The notes: generated by a model from the letters alone, not told the origin. A DNA stretch of 64,000 bases from an uncultured Bacteroidales bacterium (GCA_900542355.1 UQNE01000011.1:31711-95710), one strand, 5' to 3'. Shown: positions 1 to 9,965, numbered from the stretch's first letter. Translations and numbers: made by a program.

Positions 1-587
1 TACGACTTCTTGTGCCACCATCCGCCCGTGTAGGTATCATCGCCACAGAAAGCCTGCGAGGTAGCAGAAGAGATAGCGTACCGCTTGTTGTAGTTCTCCA
101 ACCCTTTGAGCGCACTATTTTTGGCGGTGTTGCAGTTGGCATAAGTGGTGCTATTGTCGAACTTTGCCCCGGGTTTGCTTAGGTCAGCCAAGCCGAAATA
201 GAGTTTGCAGGCGTTTAGGTCGTCCAATGTCTTGCTCGTGCTATGGTCGTTTCCTGCATATTCGTTGCCATACGCCGCCATCGAGTAGTACCACGGAGCA
301 GCAAACGCCGAGTCTTGATAATAGTCGATGGCCTCCAATACCGCCTTGGCTACCAAACCGGGTACATAGTCAAAGCCACGATCCGATTCCGTTCCCTTCA
401 CTTTCGTTCCGGAAGCATCATATTGAGCAAAGCCTGCGGCTGTAGTATTGGCTTTAAAGTGATACAGGCACGCATCGATCACTTCGCGTGAGTAGCGTGT
501 ATTAGGGTCAAAAGCAACAGGAGTGGCTGCCCATAATTGCGCCGAAAGGAGCATGGCAAAAAAGAAAAGAATCGATAGTCGTTTCAT
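1..587 (-). CDS. Unsaturated glucuronyl/rhamnogalacturonyl hydrolase-like protein (GH88/GH105), 5' part only
   Basis: The reading frame starts at the ATG at 587 and is open to the window edge (about 195 codons), so the 3' end is missing. It begins with a signal peptide (MKRLSILFFFAMLLSAQLWA). The mature part contains YVPGLVAKAVLEA, APWYYSMAAYGNEY, LDDLNACKLYFGL and GGWWHKKSY, a spacing that resembles the (alpha/alpha)6 barrel of GH88/GH105 enzymes. These cleave the unsaturated uronic acid left by polysaccharide lyases. I infer secretion to the periplasm or surface. A TAnnTTTG promoter element lies about 190 bases upstream. The family call rests on motif memory and the catalytic aspartates lie at or beyond the edge, so it is moderate. 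Confidence 0.6.
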   Translation of the reverse strand, partial: MKRLSILFFFAMLLSAQLWAATPVAFDPNTRYSREVIDACLYHFKANTTAAGFAQYDASGTKVKGTESDRGFDYVPGLVAKAVLEAIDYYQDSAFAAPWYYSMAAYGNEYAGNDHSTSKTLDDLNACKLYFGLADLSKPGAKFDNSTTYANCNTAKNSALKGLENYNKRYAISSATSQAFCGDDTYTGGWWHKKS

Positions 588-904
588 ACGAGGGTCGCGT
601 AGAAGCGGTATTAGATGGTTAAACAATTTGCCATAAGATGATGCGCTGCCACGATAGCGATGCGTTGCCACGACGACGATACGAAATTAGGGAATTACGC
701 ACGAGTCGAGGCTTCACCATTATGGTATATGGTAAGATTTCACCACACGAGCCAAAGCCACAAGGGTAAAACCTCACCACAAAGGTACTCTTTTTGCCTC
801 ATTCTTGCAAATATCCGACGAAATATCGACAAACTACGCCTATTAGTCCACAAAACACGGGAACGGAGTACTCTCTATGCTTACAAAAGACAGCCACAAT
901 GGGA
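588..904. other. Gene-free stretch: leader of the GH88/GH105-like gene
   Basis: No convincing coding frame is present. On the minus strand it holds a promoter element at 780-787 and a long leader to the ATG at 587. Short CACCAC-containing repeats recur at about 709, 740 and 773, and CCACGA at about 650 and 668. I see no terminator or known riboswitch. Confidence 0.4.
780..787 (-). promoter_or_regulatory. Promoter -7 element (TACCTTTG)
   Basis: Minus-strand TACCTTTG fits the Bacteroidetes -7 consensus TAnnTTTG. It would drive the GH88/GH105-like gene starting at 587 with a leader of roughly 185 bases. Confidence 0.5.
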
Positions 905-1408
905 TTACACCTGCGTGAGCAGGAAGCCCATATACAGCGGTAGGGTTAGCAGGGCACCATCACGACCGACATTATAGTCGCCCAATTTGAGTGCGTGCAA
1001 GACATGGTATTTTTCGGTATGTGCCAATACCGTCTGCAACGATTTGGCTCGTCCCGATTTGGCTTTACATTCCAATGGTACGCACTCGCCCTTGTATCGC
1101 AGCACGAAGTCTAATTCCAGTCCGCTTTCTTTGTGGTAGTAATACAACTTGCGTCCCATCTTGCCCAGCATATCGGCTATCAGGTTCTCAAAGATTGCCC
1201 CTTTGTATCCCCATAGGTCGCCATTGATAATACTATTCTGCGTACCATCCTCCAACATAGATACAAATAGCCCCGTATCTGCCATATAAACCTTAAATAT
1301 ATCATTCTGTGCATTGCCGTCTAAAGGCAGTTCGGTAATGGTTAGGTTACGGCAACGGCGGATGATTCCGGCATCCTCAATCCATCTATCTTGCGTTTCA
1401 TATATTGT
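905..1408 (-). pseudogene. AAA ATPase (DUF4143 type), C-terminal fragment
   Basis: The minus-strand frame is open from 1408 (just after a stop at 1409-1411) to 905, but its first ATG is only at 1285. Codons upstream of that ATG still read family sequence (RWIEDAGIIRRCRNL, FKVYMADTGLFVSML), followed by NSIINGDLWGYKGAIFEN, YYYHKESGLELDFVL and VPLECKAKSG. This matches the C-terminal DUF4143 half of a Bacteroidetes ATPase family. The N-terminal AAA domain with Walker A and B is absent, so the gene is 5'-truncated and probably dead. The break abuts the 33-bp repeat array at 1437-1588. A second ATPase remnant, keeping the opposite half, lies at 29809-30191. Confidence 0.8.
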
Positions 1409-1436
1409 TTATTATCAGATTGTTACACACTAAAAT

Positions 1437-1588
1437 CACACTTTTCCAAGCGAATTATACAGTGTTTTACACACTTTTCGGAACGAATTAAGTGTCACAT
1501 AGTACACTTTTCGGAACGAATTGCAGTATATATCTTACACTTTTCCAAGCGAATTACATGGTACATTTCACACTTTTCCAAGCGAATT
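1437..1588. repeat. Five direct repeats with exact 33-bp period
   Basis: The 18-bp core CACTTTTCSRARCGAATT starts at 1439, 1472, 1505, 1538 and 1571, a constant spacing of 33. Two core variants alternate as blocks: CCAAGC in units 1, 4 and 5, CGGAAC in units 2 and 3. The 15 bp between cores differ. Read on the plus strand the array is one open frame of 11-residue units starting HFSKRI or HFSERI. It lies directly 5' of the ATPase fragment. Period and spacer length are too short for CRISPR. Confidence 0.9.
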
Positions 1589-1595
1589 GACGCTG

Positions 1596-1603
1596 CAAAG
1601 GTA
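1596..1603 (-). promoter_or_regulatory. Promoter -7 element (TACCTTTG) reading into the repeats
   Basis: Minus-strand TACCTTTGC, eight bases above the last repeat. Transcription from here would run through the array into the ATPase fragment, so the repeats may once have been a transcribed leader. Confidence 0.45.
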
Positions 1604-1723
1604 CGGAATTTAATTGAAGTATGCAAAAAATCGTCCGACTTTCACGAAGAGAGTCGGACGATTTTCCTATTGATAGACATCTTTCCTACCGATGTCCTAT
1701 TCTAACCCGTTTATTTTAGTGGT

Positions 1724-1869
1724 TATCCACCACCCATTAAAACTATTTCTTTTGTCCCGAATGGAGAGAATGTAGAGAATGCACCTGCTACGCAGGATTG
1801 GTTCTCCGTTATGGCGGTTAATTGACCGTTAATTGCTCTGAGGGTTCTCCATGCGACCCATATAGTTCG
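1724..1869. repeat. Dispersed intergenic repeat, family A (partial copy)
   Basis: ATTAAAACTATTTCTTTTG followed by GAATGGAGAGAATG recurs in diverged form at about 10978-11025. TTGGTTCTCCGTTA with GGTTAATTGAC nearby matches the complement of 59530-59567. This is noncoding and 3' of the small membrane-protein gene. Confidence 0.6.
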
Positions 1870-2280
1870 TTAATTGCTCTGATTGCCGGTAGTTTCGTGG
1901 TTGAGGCGGGAGCGGCCGCAAAGGAACACTGCGTAGGCGATCGACATCAGCAGCAAAGGAAACAGCACATCGCCGATAGGCTGACCGTTGGCAGGATCCT
2001 TTTCGTCATCTTCCGGATTGACAATTCTTGCTTTGCTTGGTGCTGCAGAAACCGTAGTGGTAGCCATCTCAGCGGGCGACTGCACAAAGCCGTCTTCGCC
2101 CAAAGCGGGTTGAGAGGCAATGCCACAGAAGCCGCTTACAGACGCAGCGTGATTGTCATCTATATCGCAGGTATTGATCATCGCTGTAGAGCGGAAAGGC
2201 GATGCAGCAGGAAACTCCACCGCCCAAAGTGCTGACGAGATAAGAGCCAGAATACCTAATACAATTACTTTATATCTCAT
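1870..2280 (-). CDS. Small secreted membrane-anchored protein of unknown function
   Basis: 136 residues. An N-terminal signal segment (VIVLGILALISSALWA) and a C-terminal hydrophobic segment (VLFPLLLMSIAYAVFLC) followed by CGRSRLNHE predict a protein held in the inner membrane by its C-terminus with a periplasmic middle. The middle is rich in Ala/Ser/Pro and has three cysteines (about residues 38, 52 and one near the C-terminal helix). The gene lies 51 bases downstream of the giant surface-protein gene, on the same strand and likely in the same transcript, so I infer a role linked to that protein. I do not recognise a family. Confidence 0.65.
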   Translation of the reverse strand: MRYKVIVLGILALISSALWAVEFPAASPFRSTAMINTCDIDDNHAASVSGFCGIASQPALGEDGFVQSPAEMATTTVSAAPSKARIVNPEDDEKDPANGQPIGDVLFPLLLMSIAYAVFLCGRSRLNHETTGNQSN

Positions 2281-2331
2281 GGTCAGTTTGTTTTTGTGGG
2301 TATGTATGTTTGTCTATTTAAGGTTGCTATA

Positions 2332-5300
2332 TTATCGTGTCAGTTTTCGTACGATGTGGGTATTCTCCCCGCTTACGCGCAGCAGATAGACCCCCTGAGT
2401 AGCAGGGAGGGTGATGTCGGTCATAGCGTCGGCGGTAGAAGTAGTAGCGCAAAGGCGACCTGCTGCATCGTAGAGGCAGATAGTAAGGTTCTCGTGTGCC
2501 GGGTTGGAGAGGGTAAGCACCCCATGGTTGTCGGACACCTCTACCAGTCCGCTCGGTACCTGCGCTTCGATAGGTGTAGCGGAGATATAGAATCGGTTGG
2601 CATCATCGTTGTCGCTTGCCGTAAAACGATAGGTGTTCCAATCGGTGATAAGCGTTGAGCGACGCTCGCGGGTATCGTTGAGGTAGAGCATACTGCCCGT
2701 GTAGCCGAACGAGAAAGTATATTCGGTCTCTTTGCCGGGTGCGAAACCAAGGTTGATGCCTTCTATCTCGGGTATGGCAGCCACTGCCATCTCTCCTATC
2801 GGTGTGATAGCGTACAAGGAAGCCGAACGGCCATCGCCCTCAACAAACTCAGCGTCCCAACCATTATCAAAAGCATTGGAGAAGAAAGGATGTTGTGCCA
2901 GATAGAGGTCGGTATAGGTGTGGCTGTCTGATACACGCACGCGCATTACGGACAATGCGTCGTTTGTCCGCTTGGGCGTCCGCAGCGGGGTATTGATGTC
3001 TGTTGCGGTGGAAGAACGCACCAAACGATTGTAGTTCAAAACCAAGTCTGTTTCCTCGCCGGTGTTCACCTGGAACGCCTGCATAGCGGGTATGACTTTG
3101 AGACCTTTCCATTCGGCAGTGTTTACCATATTGATAGGGATACCCATCCATTGTCCTGCCGTGGTAGAACCATCGATATATGATGGATTGTCTTTCACAT
3201 CATCACGCCCCGTATTATATATATATATGGTGGCGTCTGCCCCGTTGAAGTCTGCGGTCTGCAGTTGGTCAATGCGTATGGGTGCCGTCCACGAGTTGCC
3301 GATCAGGTTGGAGCCTTGTCCGCCGTCTGCCGTGTAGGTCAGGCGGATACGCCGGTCGGTAGTTGCCGCTAAATCGCCTTTCAGTACGAAGGTTTCTGCT
3401 TGGGGTTGCGATGTGGCGTAGCCCGAGAAATCGCCGTGGAGCGAAGAACCGTCAAACTGCCGCGTCCAGCCGTTGCCGCCCTTCTGCTCGGAGTATATAT
3501 AGGTGTATGCACCACGGAAGTTTTCCGGTATGGGGGCTTCTTTGATAGGTATGCCGATATATTGCCAATACTTTTCCTTCTTGCCGTCTGCAGTTACCAC
3601 AAGATAGGCTTTTGAATAAAGTTCCACGGTAGCCGCCAGCGTCTCATCTTCTGCGGTAGTATGGATAAGTGCACCTGTATGGTTTGCATCCGCCTTAATC
3701 GTAATGATGTTGGTGTTGGTAAGTGGCGATGTGGTGTTGTCGGTATTCAACTGTTTGATCTTACCTGTGGTCTTGAGTGCTGCATCACTATTGATAGTGA
3801 GTGTATTGCCGTCCTTAATCAGGATGTTCGCTACAGAGGCATCCGTGGTATTGACAATGCAGTTTGCTATAATCCGTATATTTTGCTCTTTGAGCGGCAA
3901 GCGCCCCGTACTCCAGTTGGTAGGTGTTGTCCAGAGATGGTCGCCGTTGCCGGGATTTTGCATATCACCACCATTATGGAAGGTAACGGAGCAGTCGCTT
4001 ACATTAGCGGCATCGGTTTTTAACAGGTAATGCAATCCCTGGATAATTGCTTTCTGACCGATAGGCGTGATTTTGGAGGTAGCATCCGCATTGACGGAGA
4101 GCAGCAGGAAGCGTGCGTTGATGTTGGTTTGCCGCTCGCAGCAGGTTATGAGTGAGCCGTTGCTTTTGCCCTCGGGAATAGTGGCTATGTTGACAAAGTT
4201 GTTGGCATCCACCGCCGTGAAACCTTGCAAGGCTTTCTTTTTGTTGTAACCGCCGCCATCGGTAATTCGCACTACGATATTGCCGTCTTTATCAAGAAGA
4301 ATCTTATTCAGAGAGTCGGTTCTCACGGGAGTTCCTCCGCCTTTATAGTCAAACTCATCCAATCCGTCGAATATACCGTGTGCATAGCATAGTACGGTCA
4401 TATTCATTTGCGGATTGATGGTTGGTGTAGCGGGGTCGGCAATGAAACCTTTGGTCCCCCATTGGGTCAGTTCCTTTTTAGCCATGTGTCCTTTGAGGGA
4501 GAACATCGGTCGGTAGTCCACTATGTATGCCAGCGAGTCCAATACGCCGTATGCCGGGTGGGTATCCTTGTTGATGGCATCGGTTTTGGGGAAGTCGGTG
4601 AGCATTACGATGTCAAATGGTTCGTAGTTGAGCAGGTTGAATGTGGCGTAACCATTCACGGGTACTACCTCAAACTCATTCTTCAACGCCGTATAGAGGG
4701 GTAATTCGGTTCCCTGGTCGCTTTCAGCCCATTTGCTACCCGATTGTTTGCAGAGGTCTGCCTTGTTGATACCTGTCAGGAAATCACCATGCAGTTTGTG
4801 TTTCTTATTGTCGCGAGTGTAACTATCTGCGCCCGAGATGATAAATGCCAAAGCGGGTTTGTTCGTAATATATATATTTAAGGATTGCGCATAGGCGGTA
4901 GCGAGAGTGCCGCAGTTGTCGTATGGTGTGAGCGTAACTACTATGGTGTCTCCTGCAGTAAGCAGATTGTCGATGTCTGTAGAAATCGCATTGAGTGATG
5001 CGGTAACCGTATAGCGTCCGTTCTCGTCCGGTGTGTCGGTGGTCTGGAGGAACGACCTATCGGTAATTTCTGCATCTGGTTTTTCTGCCGTTTTGGTAGC
5101 ATGCTTGATAACGGCCTTTATCTGACACGCTTTGCTGTCCTCGCCGGCCGATTTGTAAGCAAAGAGGTGGCGGGTATCGGCATTGTCCGTATAAGTATGT
5201 TCGGGGCGATAGTATTGGAAACGGGTGAGTGCTACCACCTCCGGTGTAATATCTGCGTTGGAGGTGATTTTTGCGGTGTTCGCGGATTGCGAATAGCAGT

Positions 5301-8300
5301 CGCCGTGTACTACCACAAAGTATTCGCCTATAGTCTGTGCCGTATAGGTATCGTTAGTGGCATTGGCAATCGGTTGCCCGTCTTTGTACCACTGGAACGA
5401 AAATCCTGTAGTGGGATAGTCGGTCAGACCAGTCTCCTGTGCCTGCTTTACACGCAGCGTGATAGAGGTGTTGCAGCCTGTAAGGACTCCTTCGGCTACA
5501 ATTTGCGGTGTGGGGTCGTTGCACGCCACACTGAGTGTATAAGACGCCTCGGCGGGGCAATAGTCTCCATCGCCGTCATAGATAGCGGTGATGGTGGTTT
5601 GCCCACCCATAAACGGAGTTATTGTCGAACCATCGTCGGAGATGGTGGCAACGGCAGTATTGCTCGATACATATTGAATCAATGCACCGGCCGGCAAACC
5701 GGTGGTGGTAAGGGTGGGAGCAGAACCGGTAGCAGCATACTCCCAAGATGCTACATTCCATTCAAGTGTTGTATTATGTTTGCACCATTGTGCGGTGAAG
5801 ACATAATCTGCATTGAGCGGGAAAGATGAGGTGGGATAATAATAATCGTTGGTCTCATCGGTATAGTACAAGAACCTATACCCCTCTTTCGTAACCTCCG
5901 GCAAGGTGAGAGTGCTGCCTTTCTTTACGGTTTGGATAAATGTGCCGTCCAACTGCTTTGTCCAACCGGTCTCATCTGTCAGTACACCTCCATTGGGGTT
6001 GACAATAGCCGTTACACTGCCATCGGGTGTAACCGCACGCCATTGGGCAGTGAAGGTATAGTTTGCATTGAGAGGGAAAGTGTTGCCGGGGTGATAGGTG
6101 TCGCTATTGTGGTCGTGGTAAACGGTCAAGGTATATCCGTCCCGAGTGATGTCGGGCATAATTAAGTTGGCACCTTGCGGTATCTGCTTGGTGTACGTGC
6201 CGTCCGATTGCAGTATCCATCCGAGTGCTGCTGCATTGGGTATAGTACCGCCTTCGGGGACGATGGTGGCGGTAACGCTATTGTCCAAGGTACCCAAGAT
6301 ACGTATAGGCGTTCCGAGACGATACCCTGTGGTTGCCCCGTAGGAATAAATCTTGAGAGTAACCTTCCTGCAGAAAGAGATGTTGTCGGGATTGCTGACA
6401 CGAATATCATGTACTACACCTTGGGCCAGAGAGGTTGTTGTCTCTGATAGGGTGTTGTTGCCGTCGGTCATCTCTATGAGGAAATAGCAGGCATTGGAGA
6501 TAGGCTGCACCTTGAGTTGTATATCGCACAGCATAAAACATTTGCCATCGGCTATGGTATATTCAAAGGACAGATATTTGGTTTTGTCTAATTGGGAGGT
6601 ATTCGGAATGCTAACCGTTAGGTTTTCTTTATTGCCGTCACCTTTATCCAATTCTTTTCCGCTTGTACCTAATGTAATTCCCGCAGCGGTAATTGTACTG
6701 TTGGCAGTCAGTCCTTCGGTTGCTGTGACAGATTCTGCCGTTGTCAAGGCTGCAGCCTTTTTTCCTGCCGGCAGGTTATAGATGACAGAAGATGCACCGC
6801 ACTGATCGACCACATCGATGGTGGTAGAAAGAGTGGCATCACAATAGTCGCCATTGGCTGCTAAAATAGCCGTGATGGTAACTGTACCTTCACCCACGAA
6901 ATGCAATTTGTTGCCGTCCACAATAGTGGCTACATTCGTATTGTTGGATTGGTATATAACTGCACCACCGCTGTTGCTTGTGGTACTTAGTTCAAAGTCT
7001 GCGTCTTGAACGCGGCTGTTTGTGGGCTCGTTTCCCCACGCAAAAGCGGGGGCGGTACAGCACGGACGAACAATCGACATATAGGTGATGTACGGGTTCA
7101 TACTTTTAGAGGTACGGTACAGACATACCGCATTTTTGCCGACGGCTTCTGCAGGAAGAGGCAAAATGTTTTCACCGGTGGTAACTCCCGTCTTTTTACA
7201 CCATAGTGTTTTACCGTTATCTGCATCATATAGTTCCAAATTATCCCCATCTGGTTTTTTAACTACATTCACCACTACATAGTCGCCTGCTTGGAAAGTG
7301 GCGTTCTTAAGTGTGAGTTTTACATAGTGTCCAGCCTGACCTAATTTGTAGCCGTCGGTGGCATTACCTTTGGCAACCTTTACTTCTGCACTCCCTGCAT
7401 AATTGCCCGAAAGAGTGGCACTGCTTGCACCGGTAATGGTGGCACGCATCATCTCGCCGCAGAAGGTATCCCATTCGGCGTAGAGGTTGATGTCGCCGTA
7501 GAGGTGGTATGGGGTGGTGTAGTCTAAGTCTTTGAGAGTAAATGTTGTTTGGTCCCAGTCGCGAACTTTCCAATTCTTGAAGACAACGCCCTGTTTTCCT
7601 GCGGCGTTGGTAATAGCCGCTGCGTCGGTGGGTAACAGGTCCTTAGAAGCGTAGGTATAAGTGGTAGGTGTTAGTCCGTTGATGGCTTTGTTTTGACTAT
7701 TGTCCTCGTTCTGTCCGTCCCAATAATATATATTGAACGAGACCGGTTGCCAAGTGGCAGTAAGTGTGAGGTCGGAAGTGATATTGTCTATTGTTGTTTG
7801 GTTGGCAGGATAGGTAGTCTTGCCATCGCTCCAGCCTGCGAACTCATATATGGTGGTATTTCCACTTTCCGCTGTAATCTTGATGGTTGTGTAGTCGGGC
7901 AAAGTGAGTGCGCCACCGTCAGCCACTTGTGTGGTGGAAGTGGGGATTCCAGATGTAGTCAAACGGTCATACTCAGCCGGTCTGCCCTCTTGATAGGTGA
8001 TAGTATGCAGGGCGGGATAGGTGACGGTAAGTTTAGGTGTGCCGTTGGGGTTGACCGACATTGTGAACAGGTAGGCACCTGCAATGGTGGTGGTTATCTT
8101 GGCATTGGTGTCATCTTTCCCTAACATACCAAAGTCCCATCCCGCACAGTTGGTAGATGTCATTGTGCTAGGGTTGCCGAACCATGAGTATGTATTGCCC
8201 ACTTGGTGCTGTATCTTGAACTCATAGGTGGTATTGGCAGCCAAGGTGATGGCTACTTGATTGTTGGTAAACGGATGTGTTAAACTGAAATTGTTGAAAT

Positions 8301-9609
8301 TGCCAGATACATACCAACGGTTTATACACTCAACAGGCGTATAGGTTGACCAAGAGCCGTTGCCTTTATCCCACACCCCTTCTGCAATAGTATATAACTG
8401 CGTATTTTTAACCTCACAATCGGCTGTTTGATTCCATTTGACACTCTCCCCAAAACTATTCTCTGTAGTGGAGGGGTTCATACGACAGAAGATGATATTG
8501 GTGTAGTTGGCGGGGATTTGTGCCATATAGACTTCCTCACACTCGGAAACACGGGTCATATCTGCCCAACCAGTGTTTGAAGCGTCCCAATAATATACCG
8601 CAAAACGGGCGTTGGCTTGCAGCCAGTTGGAGTTGGGTTTTAAGTAAACAGTGTTGTCTGCGGCAATGGTGATTGTTGCGGAGGCGGATGTGGTGGAGCA
8701 AGAACCCGAGGAGACGATACAACGGTAGTAGGTGGTGCCCGCCTTATCGGTGGGGGGGGTATATGTATCGTTCGTTGCGTTGGATATATCTGCAAAGGTA
8801 GTGTTGTCTGTGCTGCTTTGCCACTGGTAGGTGAGTGCGTCTCCTGTTGCTGCGACCTGCAAAGTTGGCGTTGCGCCTACGGGATATGTATCCGAAACAG
8901 GTTGGGTGGTAATGGTCGGTGCGGTGCAAGAAGGTAATCGCAGAGAAAATCCATTTAACACACAATTAGAAGTTCCAGTGGCAGTTACTTTGATAATATG
9001 TTTGGATGTTGATATATCATAGCGCCTAACGGTTTCTGTAGTAGAAGTCCCAGTGGTTACTATATTTCCATCAATTGTAACAACAAATGATTTTGTTCCA
9101 GTAGCAGAGTTATCCTTGCCGTACATACTAAATTGATCATATCCTTCCACTTGAATAATCAATTCCGAGTTGCTACGATAATTCATGTTATATCCAGACA
9201 AGGTAAATTCTTCTATTTTTTTGCCTGAGAAAGAAGAATTGCGTCCATCAACCTTATTGCTAATCCAATCTTTTTCTGTTGCCGTAGTAGTAGCAAATGA
9301 TAATACTATATTATCCCCTGATGTAGCAGATGTTCCCGCCCAGATATAGTTTTTAGAAGGTTTTGTAGAGGAGAAGCCGTAGATTTCGTACTCGCGATTC
9401 TGATACACAGTCAATTTTTGTTTCCAAGTGGTTGTGTAAATTCCCGGTGTGTGATATGAGGTAAGTTCTCCCCGTGCCCCGCACGACAAAGCGAGTGCAA
9501 GAAGTAGAAACAAAGTTCGCGAGAGCAAATGAGCGGATGCGAGAACTCGTGTAGATACGGTTCGTAGAGAGGATAAAACAGTGGTACAATTCGAGTAGAA
9601 ATGCTGCAT
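2332..9609 (-). CDS. Giant secreted surface protein with Ig-like and Listeria-Bacteroides repeat domains and a T9SS sorting domain
   Basis: 2425 residues. A long N-terminal extension contains a hydrophobic signal (about residues 29-45, TLFLLLALALS). An Ig-like segment (about 225-315) has paired cysteines and YQWQSSTDN. Several InlB-type (Listeria-Bacteroides) repeats follow, recognisable by YTFTAQW, YVFTAQW and LTLTATW at their ends. Further modules contain YYWDASNTGW and many Thr/Asn-rich beta stretches. The last 70 residues (VSDNHGVLTLSN, LYDAAGRLC, GVYLLRVSGENTHIVRKL) match the type A C-terminal sorting domain, which directs T9SS export and surface anchoring. An adhesin or polysaccharide-binding role is inference. 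A run of eight C in the coding strand (8752-8759) is a possible slippage site. Confidence 0.85.
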   Translation of the reverse strand: MQHFYSNCTTVLSSLRTVSTRVLASAHLLSRTLFLLLALALSCGARGELTSYHTPGIYTTTWKQKLTVYQNREYEIYGFSSTKPSKNYIWAGTSATSGDNIVLSFATTTATEKDWISNKVDGRNSSFSGKKIEEFTLSGYNMNYRSNSELIIQVEGYDQFSMYGKDNSATGTKSFVVTIDGNIVTTGTSTTETVRRYDISTSKHIIKVTATGTSNCVLNGFSLRLPSCTAPTITTQPVSDTYPVGATPTLQVAATGDALTYQWQSSTDNTTFADISNATNDTYTPPTDKAGTTYYRCIVSSGSCSTTSASATITIAADNTVYLKPNSNWLQANARFAVYYWDASNTGWADMTRVSECEEVYMAQIPANYTNIIFCRMNPSTTENSFGESVKWNQTADCEVKNTQLYTIAEGVWDKGNGSWSTYTPVECINRWYVSGNFNNFSLTHPFTNNQVAITLAANTTYEFKIQHQVGNTYSWFGNPSTMTSTNCAGWDFGMLGKDDTNAKITTTIAGAYLFTMSVNPNGTPKLTVTYPALHTITYQEGRPAEYDRLTTSGIPTSTTQVADGGALTLPDYTTIKITAESGNTTIYEFAGWSDGKTTYPANQTTIDNITSDLTLTATWQPVSFNIYYWDGQNEDNSQNKAINGLTPTTYTYASKDLLPTDAAAITNAAGKQGVVFKNWKVRDWDQTTFTLKDLDYTTPYHLYGDINLYAEWDTFCGEMMRATITGASSATLSGNYAGSAEVKVAKGNATDGYKLGQAGHYVKLTLKNATFQAGDYVVVNVVKKPDGDNLELYDADNGKTLWCKKTGVTTGENILPLPAEAVGKNAVCLYRTSKSMNPYITYMSIVRPCCTAPAFAWGNEPTNSRVQDADFELSTTSNSGGAVIYQSNNTNVATIVDGNKLHFVGEGTVTITAILAANGDYCDATLSTTIDVVDQCGASSVIYNLPAGKKAAALTTAESVTATEGLTANSTITAAGITLGTSGKELDKGDGNKENLTVSIPNTSQLDKTKYLSFEYTIADGKCFMLCDIQLKVQPISNACYFLIEMTDGNNTLSETTTSLAQGVVHDIRVSNPDNISFCRKVTLKIYSYGATTGYRLGTPIRILGTLDNSVTATIVPEGGTIPNAAALGWILQSDGTYTKQIPQGANLIMPDITRDGYTLTVYHDHNSDTYHPGNTFPLNANYTFTAQWRAVTPDGSVTAIVNPNGGVLTDETGWTKQLDGTFIQTVKKGSTLTLPEVTKEGYRFLYYTDETNDYYYPTSSFPLNADYVFTAQWCKHNTTLEWNVASWEYAATGSAPTLTTTGLPAGALIQYVSSNTAVATISDDGSTITPFMGGQTTITAIYDGDGDYCPAEASYTLSVACNDPTPQIVAEGVLTGCNTSITLRVKQAQETGLTDYPTTGFSFQWYKDGQPIANATNDTYTAQTIGEYFVVVHGDCYSQSANTAKITSNADITPEVVALTRFQYYRPEHTYTDNADTRHLFAYKSAGEDSKACQIKAVIKHATKTAEKPDAEITDRSFLQTTDTPDENGRYTVTASLNAISTDIDNLLTAGDTIVVTLTPYDNCGTLATAYAQSLNIYITNKPALAFIISGADSYTRDNKKHKLHGDFLTGINKADLCKQSGSKWAESDQGTELPLYTALKNEFEVVPVNGYATFNLLNYEPFDIVMLTDFPKTDAINKDTHPAYGVLDSLAYIVDYRPMFSLKGHMAKKELTQWGTKGFIADPATPTINPQMNMTVLCYAHGIFDGLDEFDYKGGGTPVRTDSLNKILLDKDGNIVVRITDGGGYNKKKALQGFTAVDANNFVNIATIPEGKSNGSLITCCERQTNINARFLLLSVNADATSKITPIGQKAIIQGLHYLLKTDAANVSDCSVTFHNGGDMQNPGNGDHLWTTPTNWSTGRLPLKEQNIRIIANCIVNTTDASVANILIKDGNTLTINSDAALKTTGKIKQLNTDNTTSPLTNTNIITIKADANHTGALIHTTAEDETLAATVELYSKAYLVVTADGKKEKYWQYIGIPIKEAPIPENFRGAYTYIYSEQKGGNGWTRQFDGSSLHGDFSGYATSQPQAETFVLKGDLAATTDRRIRLTYTADGGQGSNLIGNSWTAPIRIDQLQTADFNGADATIYIYNTGRDDVKDNPSYIDGSTTAGQWMGIPINMVNTAEWKGLKVIPAMQAFQVNTGEETDLVLNYNRLVRSSTATDINTPLRTPKRTNDALSVMRVRVSDSHTYTDLYLAQHPFFSNAFDNGWDAEFVEGDGRSASLYAITPIGEMAVAAIPEIEGINLGFAPGKETEYTFSFGYTGSMLYLNDTRERRSTLITDWNTYRFTASDNDDANRFYISATPIEAQVPSGLVEVSDNHGVLTLSNPAHENLTICLYDAAGRLCATTSTADAMTDITLPATQGVYLLRVSGENTHIVRKLTR

Positions 9610-9694
9610 ATCGAGTTAGTATTAGTTAGTTTCTAAGGTCAGTCTCTTAAGTACACTCCGCAGCGGTGCGCAGGCGTACCTAATAAATCGGGTG

Positions 9695-9702
9695 CAAAAA
9701 TA
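9695..9702 (-). promoter_or_regulatory. Promoter -7 element (TATTTTTG) for the giant surface protein
   Basis: Minus-strand TATTTTTG followed by CACCCG, about 86 bases before the ATG at 9609. The CACCCG initiation sequence is otherwise seen at the tRNA promoters of this window. Confidence 0.5.
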
Positions 9703-9772
9703 ATACAATCTACTGAAATAGATGTGTAATAATTGACGGAAAAGTGTTTCCTCGTGGTATTACGACAGCCAG

Positions 9773-9895
9773 AACATGTAATTACCATATAATTAGACAT
9801 AATTTTCCACAGAGCATCGGAACAAAGAAAACATATAATTATCATTGGGTTTTGCAACATATAATTATCATGTAATTAGACATATAATTATGCAT
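9773..9895. repeat. Dispersed intergenic repeat, family A (tandem copies)
   Basis: Contains CATGTAATTACCATATAATT and then CATATAATTATCATTGGG plus ATTATCATGTAATTAGACAT. These strings return at 10744-10780, 14158-14215 and, inverted, 59480-59540. The sequence is AT-rich, partly palindromic and noncoding. Confidence 0.75.
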
Positions 9896-9965
9896 TCATC
9901 ATTGTGCATTCATCATTATGAATTATGAGAGCGGCTTGCCAGTCTTAATTCTTCATTTTTAATTC

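Noticed and set aside
1437..1588. CRISPR array
   Set aside because: The cores are only 18 bp and the spacers 15 bp; cores come in two variants and there are no cas genes in the window.
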